Source: Gemmatimonadota bacterium (GTDB lineage: Bacteria; Gemmatimonadota; Gemmatimonadetes; Longimicrobiales; Gaopeijiaceae). Taken from it: 63,348 bases of DNA. The position numbers and the translations under genes are program-made. Location of the stretch: positions 1 through 63,348 of the forward strand of contig DQPL01000078.1 of the NCBI GenBank assembly GCA_015664885.1, read 5' to 3'. Of the stretch, positions 54,629 through 63,348 are shown in pieces. Numbering within the stretch: the stretch's first letter is position 1; every line of letters starts with the position of its first letter. The notes beneath the pieces are model-generated. The model worked only from the letters and a program-made list of their open reading frames with translations, did not search any database and was not told the origin of the DNA.

Positions 54629-55718
54629 CGTCTGCCCCGAGTCGCTCTTGCTCCTCCGCGAGCCGGAGCGACCCGATCAGCTCGTCGAGGTCTCCATCCA
54701 AGACATCGCCAAGCTGGTGCAGGGTAAGTCCGATGCGATGATCCGTAACCCGCCCCTGCGGGAAGTTGTACGTGCGGATCTTGGCCGATCGGTCCCCAGT
54801 GCCCACCTGCGTCTTGCGGTCCCTAGCACGCTCGGCTTCCCGCTCGGCGATCATGCGATCGAGAAGGCGGCTGCGCAGCACCTTCATCGCCTTCACCTTG
54901 TTCTTGAGCTGCGACTTCTCGTCCTGGCAGGTCACGACAAGATTCGTCGGGAGATGGGTGATGCGCACGGCCGAGTCGGTGGTGTTCACCGACTGGCCTC
55001 CGGGGCCCGAGGACCGAAAGACATCGATTCGCAAGTCGTTGGCATCGATCTCCAGATCGACCTCCTCGGCCTCCGGTAACACTGCGACGGTGGCGGCCGA
55101 GGTGTGGATTCGTCCTTGGCTCTCGGTTGAAGGCACGCGCTGAACACGGTGCACACCCGACTCGTAGCGCAGTCGACCGTACGCGCCGCTTCCGCGCACG
55201 GTGAAGATCACTTCCTTGATCGAGCCGGGGACACCCTCGGAAAGATTCATCAAGTCGATGGACCAGCGATTACGCTCCGCGAAGCGGCGGTACATGCGCA
55301 GAATGTCTGCCGCGAAAAGGCCTGCTTCATCGCCGCCGGCGCCCGCCCGGATCTCGACAACCGCCGCGCGGTCCTCTAATGGGTCCGGCGGGATGAGTAG
55401 CTCACGCGCCTGAAGCGCCAGCTGCTCGATACGCTTGCCAAGTACAGATATCTCCTCTTCGGCGAGCCCCTTCATCTCGGGATCGTCGGTTTCCTGAAGC
55501 AGCTCCACTGCCTCACTGTGACCCTCTATCGCGCTGCGTAGCTCGCGGCTGGCGGTCACGATTTCGTCCAAGCGCGCGCGCTCCCGTCCCAAGTCCTTCA
55601 GCCGCTGGGGACTCGAGAGCACTTCCGGGCTAGCGAGCTGCGAATCGACCTCTGGAAGGCGCAGCTCGGCCTCTTCGAGGCGCTGCTGCAAGCGGGGGTC
55701 GATGTTCGGGGACTTCAT
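54621..55718 (-). CDS. prfA: Peptide chain release factor 1
   Basis: A 365-residue class I release factor for UAA and UAG. Domain 3 carries the GGQ motif in [22 protein letters not shown]; the codon-recognition region is [25 protein letters not shown], where the second position of the PxT tripeptide is Ser instead of the more common Ala. There is no in-frame stop or frameshift site, which distinguishes it from RF2. It is 34 bases downstream of rpmE. Confidence 0.97.
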   Translation of the reverse strand: MKSPNIDPRLQQRLEEAELRLPEVDSQLASPEVLSSPQRLKDLGRERARLDEIVTASRELRSAIEGHSEAVELLQETDDPEMKGLAEEEISVLGKRIEQLALQARELLIPPDPLEDRAAVVEIRAGAGGDEAGLFAADILRMYRRFAERNRWSIDLMNLSEGVPGSIKEVIFTVRGSGAYGRLRYESGVHRVQRVPSTESQGRIHTSAATVAVLPEAEEVDLEIDANDLRIDVFRSSGPGGQSVNTTDSAVRITHLPTNLVVTCQDEKSQLKNKVKAMKVLRSRLLDRMIAEREAERARDRKTQVGTGDRSAKIRTYNFPQGRVTDHRIGLTLHQLGDVLDGDLDELIGSLRLAEEQERLGADDE

Positions 55719-55752
55719 GAGATGGGCCGTGACTCAGCAGGCCCGGGTCGCC

Positions 55753-55962
55753 TCACTTCTCGGCGACCGTCCCGTACTTCTTCTTGAAGCGGTCGACGCG
55801 ACCTGCGGTGTCTACCAGACGCTGCTTGCCGGTGTAAAAAGGGTGACACACCGAGCAGATCTCCACGTGGATCTCTTCCACGGTGGACATCGTGTCGAAC
55901 CGGTTGCCACACGCACAGACGGCATTTGTCGCCATGTAATCGGGATGGATGCCCTGCTTCAT
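55753..55962 (-). CDS. rpmE: 50S ribosomal protein L31, zinc-binding form
   Basis: The 69-residue protein [20 protein letters not shown] has Cys pairs CxC at about 16-18 and CSVC at about 36-39, the zinc-binding (C+) type. The C-terminal [11 protein letters not shown] is the conserved L31 ending. A stem-loop GGGCCTG/CAGGCCC (55991-56012) sits in its leader, 29 bases upstream. rpmE-prfA-prmC is a common order. Confidence 0.97.
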   Translation of the reverse strand: MKQGIHPDYMATNAVCACGNRFDTMSTVEEIHVEICSVCHPFYTGKQRLVDTAGRVDRFKKKYGTVAEK

Positions 55963-55990
55963 GTCCTACTCCAAGCTACCGATGTGGAAC

Positions 55991-56012
55991 GGGCCTGGGC
56001 GCTAACAGGCCC
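55991..56012 (-). promoter_or_regulatory. Stem-loop in the rpmE leader
   Basis: GGGCCTG (55991-55997) pairs with CAGGCCC (56006-56012) around an eight-base loop, 29 bases before the L31 start. The 150-base gap 55963-56112 holds no gene; the stem has no T-run after it. A regulatory leader is possible but unproven. Confidence 0.35.
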
Positions 56013-56112
56013 GGCCCGATTGACTTGTGGGCATACTTGCACGCGACGCCCCCAGTACAGCCTAGAAAAGTTACATGCCCTGGGCAGACGGGTCTAGGGA
56101 CCGGGACGTGCC

Positions 56113-57750
56113 CTACCTGTTCTGAGGGGTCCCTAGGCGGGGTGCCCCCCGCGCCAACCAAAAGGAGGCCAACGTCAGCAGAAGAGCAGCGAGCGCCGCG
56201 CCGTTGCCAACGAGGTCACCGTACTTCACGTAGAAGGTCACGATGTCGGTCGTGTAGACCGTGTCGATACGGATGTCGGCCTCGAAGAGCGAGGTGGCGT
56301 TGTACACCCGCCCCACGGGATCGACGAAGAGCGAGATCCCGGTATTGGCTGCACGCGCCACCCCCACACGGTTCTCGATGGCGCGTAGGACCATGTGCGC
56401 TGGATGCTGCCACAGCGCCGTCGTCCGTGAATAGAGCGGCTCGCGCCCGTACCAGGCGTCGTTTGTAATGTTCAGTAGTGCGTCAGCGCCTTCGCGTCGA
56501 AAACTGCGCGCCGCCTCAGCATACGTAGACTCGTAGCAGATCAGTACGCCGTAGAGGTGATCTCCCGCTTCAGCGAGCGGCCATCCCTCCCCTCTGCCGT
56601 AGGTGCCGAAGTTCTGGAGCGTCGGAAGCCATCTTCTCGGCAGCAACGGCACGCGCTCGACCATGGGAACCAGGTACCGCTTGTCGTACTGGAAGTCGGT
56701 CAGCCCCTGCGGCTCAACCAGAAACGCCGAGTTGTAGGGGATGAAGGTCCCGTCGTCGAGAAACTCATGCCCGAAGCTACCCGCGAGGACCGGGGCACCG
56801 ACCTCGCGGCTGTATCCCTGAACGCGTGTGACCACATCGGCAGCCTCCGCATGCCTCAGGTAGGTGGGAAACGTGACTTCGGGCATCACGACCAGGCCAA
56901 CCGAGCCGGGCGAGAGCCTCGGCATCAGGCGGTCGAGAGAAACGAAGGTGCTATCCAGCCCGACGCTCTCGTCGAGTTTGATGTGCTCCGGAATATTCGG
57001 CTGCACGACCGCGACCCGACCGAGCGGCCTCATCTCCAGCGTGTTGGCTCGCCAAACGCTCCACGCCATGGGCAGCACTACAACGACTGCGACGATCGAT
57101 CCCTGCCGGCGCCAGCCGCGGCCCACTCGCACGCTGAGAACGAGGCTGGCAATGAGCCCGTTCACCAGCGCGAGCCAGAACGTCAGTCCGCGCGCCCCGA
57201 TGATTTCGGCGACACCGATGAGCTCTGGGAAGCCCGAAAGTGACGACCCCAAACCGAGCCAGGGGAATGCCAACGTGTCCGGCAGATGGGCACGGAACCA
57301 CTCGGCGGCGGTCCACGTGACTGGGAGCGCAAGCCAGAGTGGGACCCGGACCTCGTGCACCGCGCGGTGCAGCATCCAAGCGAAGAGCACCCCTACTCCG
57401 GTCAGCGCGAGCCATGAACCGAGGAACGCGAGGATCGCGAGCTTCGAGAACCATATCAGCGCGACCAGAATCCAATAAAAGAGGATCCCGAAGTACACGG
57501 CACCGAACACCGTCGCACCACGGACCACCGCGCGACGTCCTTCGCTGCCCGAGGGGAGGCCCTGAACCCATACCGCCATCGGCACCAATCCGACAAATGG
57601 GAGGATGAGCGGGTGCAGGGGCGGGAACGAGGCTGCGAGCAGGACCGCGGAGACCGCCGGAAGCAGTCGTTCGCCCGGCCTCGGCCACAGCAGGATCTTC
57701 AAGCCGGCGAACCAGCCGCCGCGAGTGGAGGCCGGCGCACCGGCACCCAT
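56113..57750 (-). CDS. lnt: Apolipoprotein N-acyltransferase
   Basis: A 545-residue inner-membrane enzyme for the last step of lipoprotein maturation. The N-terminal half has about eight membrane helices; the nitrilase-like domain has the catalytic triad in VVMPEVTFPTYLR (Glu), FQYDKRYLVPMVERVPL (Lys) and GVLICYESTYAEAA (Cys), with NITNDAWYG after it; a final membrane helix follows (GDLVGNGAALAALLLTLASFWL). The starting ATG shares one base with the stop of the upstream oxidoreductase gene. With lolA in the same run it supports a diderm envelope. Confidence 0.95.
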   Translation of the reverse strand: MGAGAPASTRGGWFAGLKILLWPRPGERLLPAVSAVLLAASFPPLHPLILPFVGLVPMAVWVQGLPSGSEGRRAVVRGATVFGAVYFGILFYWILVALIWFSKLAILAFLGSWLALTGVGVLFAWMLHRAVHEVRVPLWLALPVTWTAAEWFRAHLPDTLAFPWLGLGSSLSGFPELIGVAEIIGARGLTFWLALVNGLIASLVLSVRVGRGWRRQGSIVAVVVVLPMAWSVWRANTLEMRPLGRVAVVQPNIPEHIKLDESVGLDSTFVSLDRLMPRLSPGSVGLVVMPEVTFPTYLRHAEAADVVTRVQGYSREVGAPVLAGSFGHEFLDDGTFIPYNSAFLVEPQGLTDFQYDKRYLVPMVERVPLLPRRWLPTLQNFGTYGRGEGWPLAEAGDHLYGVLICYESTYAEAARSFRREGADALLNITNDAWYGREPLYSRTTALWQHPAHMVLRAIENRVGVARAANTGISLFVDPVGRVYNATSLFEADIRIDTVYTTDIVTFYVKYGDLVGNGAALAALLLTLASFWLARGAPRLGTPQNR

Positions 57751-58766
57751 TACAAGGCTACCGCTCGGCCAGCTTCAGCGGATTCATAGGCAGCCTCGAT
57801 CAAGCGCATGAGCGCCACCTGCTCCTCAGGAAGCTCGATTTCGTGACGTCCAGCGACGCCGCGCACGAACTGGTCGAGCAGTCGTCGATATGCGTTGGTG
57901 TAGGGGTTCTCGCCCCCGCGCGGCCGCGGCTGCCGAGGCGTAACCTCGAGCGGGCGGCCACCAAGCTGCTTGTGGATCTCCAGCGGCGGGAACGAGCCTG
58001 AACCCTCAGTGCCCATGACCCGCGTGTAGTACCGATCCTCGCCAGCGAAGAGCCGGTTGCTGACCTCCATGGAGAAGACGATGCCGTCTTCGCTCTCGAA
58101 CATCAGAGTGGCCGCGTCCTCGACCTCGTATTCGCCCTTGTGTACAACGCAAGAGACGCTTCGAATGTTGGGAAAACCGACAATCCAAAGGCACAGGTCC
58201 AGCGCTGGCACGCCCAGGTCCATCATCGCGCCGCCGCCGGACGCGTCCTTGCTCTGACGCCACGTCGCGCGCAAGAGCGGCACTTGGCACGTAAGCCAAC
58301 TTCCGCGCACCGCGTACAGCTCGCCAAGCTCACCGCCGGCCACGAAGCTCCGTAGCGCGGCAACCTCCGGACGGAACCGGTGCGGATGCCCTACCGCCAG
58401 GTAGGCACCAGCCGTCTTCGCCGCCTCGATTACCCGGGCAGCTCCCGCGGCCGACGTCGCGATCGGGCGCTCGACCAACACGTGCTTGCCCGCGCCGAGC
58501 GCCTCGAGCGCCATCTCCTCGTGCGTGTTGTTCGGCGTGCAAAGGACGACGGCGTCGAGGTCGTCGCGTGTAAGCGCCTCTTTCGGCTCGATCACTTCGG
58601 CAATGTTGAAGCGGCGCGCAATCGTGTCCGCCTTCGCGGCGTCGGCATCGGCCAGCGCCACGAGCTCGACGTCCTCCCGCTCCGCGAGGATCGGCACGTG
58701 CACGACCTGACTGACCGCCCCCGTCCCGATCACCGCCAAGCGGATAGGCGCAGCGTCGTCCGTCAC
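57750..58766 (-). CDS. Gfo/Idh/MocA family oxidoreductase
   Basis: A 338-residue NAD(P)-dependent dehydrogenase: N-terminal Rossmann motif LAVIGTGAVSQVVHVPILAE, DAVVLCTPNNTHEEMALEALGAGKHVLVERPIATS (the E-x-P of the usual EKP motif reads VERP), YLAVGHPHRFRPE, and GGGAMMDLGVPALDL in the C-terminal domain. The substrate, probably a sugar or inositol derivative, cannot be read. It starts one base inside the stop of the outer-membrane protein gene and stops one base inside lnt. Confidence 0.92.
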   Translation of the reverse strand: MTDDAAPIRLAVIGTGAVSQVVHVPILAEREDVELVALADADAAKADTIARRFNIAEVIEPKEALTRDDLDAVVLCTPNNTHEEMALEALGAGKHVLVERPIATSAAGAARVIEAAKTAGAYLAVGHPHRFRPEVAALRSFVAGGELGELYAVRGSWLTCQVPLLRATWRQSKDASGGGAMMDLGVPALDLCLWIVGFPNIRSVSCVVHKGEYEVEDAATLMFESEDGIVFSMEVSNRLFAGEDRYYTRVMGTEGSGSFPPLEIHKQLGGRPLEVTPRQPRPRGGENPYTNAYRRLLDQFVRGVAGRHEIELPEEQVALMRLIEAAYESAEAGRAVAL

Positions 58767-59440
58767 TAGTTGCGTACCTCTCCGGGCGCGTTGGCACCGA
58801 TCATGATCTGAGCTCCGAACCTCATCTGGAAGTACTGGAGATCTCCGAGTACTTCGTGGCGTCCTTGCCCGTTGAGCCGGAATCGGTCACTCACCGGATA
58901 CTCCAGGCCAGCGTGGAGGTTGAAGCCCGCGGTCACTGAATCCAGGAGGTCCTCGATGAAGGTGCCGTTGATCGCGACGCCACTACCGTTCATCACATGC
59001 GCGCCAACACCGAGACCCACAAACGATAGGAAGTTGAACGGGATCGACCACATCACTTGAGCATCGACGGCAACCGCCACATCGCTCCACTCGATGGTCC
59101 CCAAGTCGACAGTGGGGGCGGGACCACCGGACTGAGCTTGAACGAGGCTCGCGACCTGCTCCTCCAGCTCTTCGATCTCGACCGCTTGAAACGGGGCCTT
59201 CCAATACGTGACGCTGGGCACGATCCTGAGCCCGGGCCCAAGGTATCCGAGGTCGATACGCAATCCGTAGCTCTCCGTGCGCTCCACGCGGGACGGGTAC
59301 GAATAGCCCCACTCGAAGCCGAAGCCGCGCAAAGACAGGTTCTCGTAGTCGAAGTCGGCGAGATCTTGGCTCGTGGCCTCGCTCGGCCCAGCGGCAAGCC
59401 CCAGCACCGCAGCAACGATCACGCACGTGCTAAACCGCAT
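58766..59440 (-). CDS. Probable outer-membrane beta-barrel protein
   Basis: The 224-residue protein has a cleavable signal peptide (MRFSTCVIVAAVLGLAAGPSEATSQ) and then alternating beta strands with aromatic girdle residues: LSLRGFGFEWGYSYPSRVE, YGLRIDLGYLGPGLRIVPSVTYW, NLHAGLEYPVSDRFRLNGQGRHEV, FQMRFGAQIMIG. A short helical insert (EELEEQVASLVQAQ) breaks the barrel. The length fits an eight-stranded barrel. No family is recognised. It lies between rimO and the Gfo/Idh gene in one operon. Confidence 0.8.
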   Translation of the reverse strand: MRFSTCVIVAAVLGLAAGPSEATSQDLADFDYENLSLRGFGFEWGYSYPSRVERTESYGLRIDLGYLGPGLRIVPSVTYWKAPFQAVEIEELEEQVASLVQAQSGGPAPTVDLGTIEWSDVAVAVDAQVMWSIPFNFLSFVGLGVGAHVMNGSGVAINGTFIEDLLDSVTAGFNLHAGLEYPVSDRFRLNGQGRHEVLGDLQYFQMRFGAQIMIGANAPGEVRN

Positions 59441-59455
59441 CTCCCTCCCTCCTCG

Positions 59456-60916
59456 TCATCCGGTCCGTGTCTTCGCCACCAAGTCGTAGTCGAGCGCGTC
59501 CACGATCTCGACCTCGATCATGCTGCCCGGCTCGATCCCAGCCGTACCTTCAAGCCCAATCAGGTTTGTGACGCCATCGACCTCGTGCGCCTGAGCGACC
59601 GTACGCGCAACCGCGACGAAGTCCCCGTCGCCGTCGAGCAAGTTGTCGACGAGCGCGGTGGTGCGCTGACCGATGAGGTCCGAGTTCTTTTCGAAGCTGA
59701 TGTCGCGCTGAACCTCCATCAGTTCCTCGAGCCGCTCGTTCATCACGGCCTGTTCCAGTTGCCCGGCCATGTCGGCGGCGCGCGTCCCCTCCTCCACGGA
59801 ATAGGTGAAGGCGCCTACACGATCGAATCGGATCTCTTCCAGCAAGTCGAGCATCTCTCTGAAGTCGTCGTCCTGTTCACCAGGGAACCCCACGATCACG
59901 GTCGTACGCAGCGTCAGCCCCGGAATCGCATCGCGCAACCAGCCCACGCGCTCCCGAATGGTCTCCTGGCGTTCGGGCCTGCGCATGAGCTGAAGCATGC
60001 GATCGCTCCCGTGCTGAATCGGCATATCGAGGTACGGCACGATCCGTGCCTCGCTTGCGATCAGCTCGACCATCTCGGGTGTGATCCCGGACGGATACAT
60101 GTAGAAGAGGCGGTACCAAGCCACATCGGTGCCATCGATGAGTGCGCGTAGCAACTCAGGCAACAACGGGGCTTCTCGGTCGCGGCGGCGTGCGTCTCGC
60201 CCGTACCAAGTCGTGTCCTGCGAGACGATGTTGATCTCCTTCACGCCCTGAGCGCCGAGGCCGGCAGCTTCACGCACCAGCTCTTCCACTGGCTGCGATC
60301 TGTGAAGTCCCCTCATGAGCGGAATCGCGCAGAACGCGCATGTGTGATCGCACCCCTCGCTGATCTTGAGGTAGGACGTGTGCGGAGTTTCCGTGGAAAG
60401 CACGCGCAACGGGCGCTCCATGATGGGCACCGTCTCGGACTCAGGCAGCAGCCCTCGCGAGCGTAGCTCGGGCACCAGCCCCTTGAGTTCAGTGAGCCCC
60501 ATGAAGAGGTCGACTTCAGGAATCTCCTCTTGAAGATCCTGCTTGTAGCGCTGGACGAGGCATCCGACGGCGACCACGGCTTTCAGCTTTCCACGCTCTT
60601 TCAGGTCGCACGCCTCCAGAAGCGTCTCAATCGACTGCTCTTTGGCTTCCTGGATGAAGCCGCACGTGTTCACGATCACGACGTCCGCACGTTCGAGGTC
60701 GGTAGACACGTGGGCTCCGTAGCCGAGCAGTGCCGCCATCATGCGCTCCGAGTCGACAGTGTTCTTGTCGCAACCCAGCGTGAGCAGTGCGATGCGGGGC
60801 CCATCAGCCGATCCGGCGGCGTCGAACTCGTGACGTACGGGCGCGACGTCCGGCGAAACATCAGGCCGCACCGGGTCAGGCGTGAGCGGAAAGACCGGAA
60901 GGTCGCGCGTCCTCAT
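59456..60916 (-). CDS. rimO: Ribosomal protein S12 methylthiotransferase
   Basis: A 486-residue radical SAM enzyme that adds a methylthio group to an Asp of S12. UPF0004 domain (IALLTLGCDKNTVDSERM, NTCGFIQEAKEQSIE, GCLVQRYKQDL), radical SAM motif ISEGCDHTCAFCAIPLMRG (CxxxCxxC), VSQDTTWYG and LPYLDMPIQHGS-like VPYLDMPIQHGSDRML, then a TRAM domain. The RimO type is supported by CDKN and GFIQEAKEQS; MiaB differs here. There is an about 40-residue unconserved N-terminal extension. The start ATG overlaps the stop-side neighbour lolA only at the other end (four bases). Confidence 0.95.
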   Translation of the reverse strand: MRTRDLPVFPLTPDPVRPDVSPDVAPVRHEFDAAGSADGPRIALLTLGCDKNTVDSERMMAALLGYGAHVSTDLERADVVIVNTCGFIQEAKEQSIETLLEACDLKERGKLKAVVAVGCLVQRYKQDLQEEIPEVDLFMGLTELKGLVPELRSRGLLPESETVPIMERPLRVLSTETPHTSYLKISEGCDHTCAFCAIPLMRGLHRSQPVEELVREAAGLGAQGVKEINIVSQDTTWYGRDARRRDREAPLLPELLRALIDGTDVAWYRLFYMYPSGITPEMVELIASEARIVPYLDMPIQHGSDRMLQLMRRPERQETIRERVGWLRDAIPGLTLRTTVIVGFPGEQDDDFREMLDLLEEIRFDRVGAFTYSVEEGTRAADMAGQLEQAVMNERLEELMEVQRDISFEKNSDLIGQRTTALVDNLLDGDGDFVAVARTVAQAHEVDGVTNLIGLEGTAGIEPGSMIEVEIVDALDYDLVAKTRTG

Positions 60917-61574
60917 CTGGAAATGACCTGAGCGCCGGGCGGCGGCGTGAAGGTGAACCAGCCTTCGTCCAAGGTGACCGGGTCGAGATCAACCCGCTCG
61001 AGTGTGATGGTGCGCACCGTGCCGTTCTCGTCCTCGATGCGGACCTGACGGAGCACGGGGTCCTGGTGGTCGATCCAGATCACCGCCGCCTCATACGAGG
61101 ACCGCGCACGCGGGATCAGTCGCAGACGGTGCGCCTGACGTCCGGCAACGTCATCGAGCGCCTCGTAGGTGACCTCGTACTTGGTGGCCGGGTCTTCCAG
61201 GAATTCCTTGTGGAGGTCGTAGGCGCCTGAGGCCTCAGCCATCGCGAATCGGATGACTTGATTCGGGTCCAGGCTAGGGTAGTAGAGCCAGACCCACTCG
61301 CCATCGACGACCACGAGGTCACCTTCAGGGTCGGAAAACCGCATGGCGAACTTGTTAGGGCGTGCCTGGCACATCTGCCCGGTACCCGTCCGCTCGTCAC
61401 CGAGCAACGGCACCGACAGAACCTGTGTAAAATCCGCGCAGAACTGGTTCACGTGCTCGTAGTTCGCGGCGGTCGCTTCGAGCAAGGAAAGCGCATCCAC
61501 CGTCTGCGAGCGCGCCACCTGTGGCACCACACCGATGATCGACATGGTCATCGCGGCGACCCATCTACCGGGCA

Positions 61575-61575
<1 letters not shown>
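60913..61575 (-). CDS. lolA: Outer-membrane lipoprotein carrier protein LolA family
   Basis: A 220-residue periplasmic chaperone for lipoproteins. Signal peptide MPGRWVAAMTMSIIGVVPQVARSQ, then the LolA pattern: YEHVNQFCADFTQVL, GTGQMCQARPNKFAMRFSDPEGDLVVVDGEWVWLYYPSLDPNQV and LRLIPRARSSYEAAVIWIDHQDPVLRQVRIEDENGTVRTITL. Two Cys residues may form a disulfide. Its ATG shares one base with the ftsK stop. ftsK-lolA adjacency is common in Gram-negative bacteria. Confidence 0.9.
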
Positions 61576-63347
<1,772 letters not shown>

Positions 63348-63348
63348 G

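Noticed and set aside
54621-55718. Programmed frameshift in the release factor gene
   Set aside because: The gene is RF1 (PxT codon-recognition motif, continuous frame), not RF2.

Overview
The window is GC-rich bacterial chromosomal DNA. The best guess for the source is a member of the Gemmatimonadota or a close relative. This rests on protein style (a VPS10/BNR 'sortilin-like' exo-repeat protein beside a TonB receptor with a carboxypeptidase-regulatory N-terminus, a Minf_1886-family protein, slipin, leucine dehydrogenase, RsbU/V/W proteins) and on a Gram-negative envelope set (Lnt, LolA, TonB receptor). It is an inference from reading, not a database result.

Layout. (1) About 1-10.4 kb is an accessory segment that ends at a tRNA-Met gene. 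It holds a short run of integron-type attC sites with small cassettes and no integron integrase in view (CALIN-like). It also holds a Tat-exported alpha/beta hydrolase, a phage terminase fragment, a divergent VPS10-repeat protein/TonB receptor pair, an IS3-family transposase remnant and a frameshifted tyrosine recombinase. The recombinase abuts the 3' end of the tRNA gene, the usual footprint of an old integrative element. (2) 10.6-12.3 kb carries two plus-strand genes, a slipin and a membrane protein. (3) 12.3-63.3 kb is a nearly unbroken run of minus-strand housekeeping genes joined by 1-11 base overlaps (ATGA, GTGA, TTGA).

In transcription order (right to left) the minus-strand block reads: ftsK (5' end outside the window), lolA, rimO, an outer-membrane protein, a Gfo/Idh/MocA oxidoreductase, lnt; rpmE, prfA, prmC, ylbF-like, ino1-type inositol phosphate synthase; a 307-base highly structured intergenic element; tmk, an S41 protease, a tiny coupled ORF, asparaginase, a CMD-family protein, obgE, dprA, hemW, hrcA, dnaJ, prmA; HIT, yqeY-like, mutS2, dnaG, a zinc-ribbon protein with a long acidic tail, recJ, rsmD, coaD, pta; rsbV, rsbW, rsbU, rsmA; rex, a DnaQ-type exonuclease, an MBL hydrolase; thiolase, a CPBP protease, hbd, acyl-CoA dehydrogenase, leucine dehydrogenase, glyA, two small proteins, nnr, thiL, plsC, eno, ftsB. 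The themes are translation quality control and ribosome modification, replication and repair, envelope lipoprotein handling, partner-switch signalling, and branched-chain or fatty-acid oxidation. One plus-strand gene (about 40.7-41.2 kb, winged-helix-like) interrupts the block.

Most notable observations: the attC cluster with one site in inverted orientation; the 51652-51958 element, whose outer inverted repeat exactly encloses two further abutting long hairpins; a near-perfect Rex operator placed on the rex promoter; a GAAC-N4-GTTC dyad in the spacer of the probable rsbV promoter; the acidic repeat tail on the zinc-ribbon protein; and the decayed recombinase at the tRNA.
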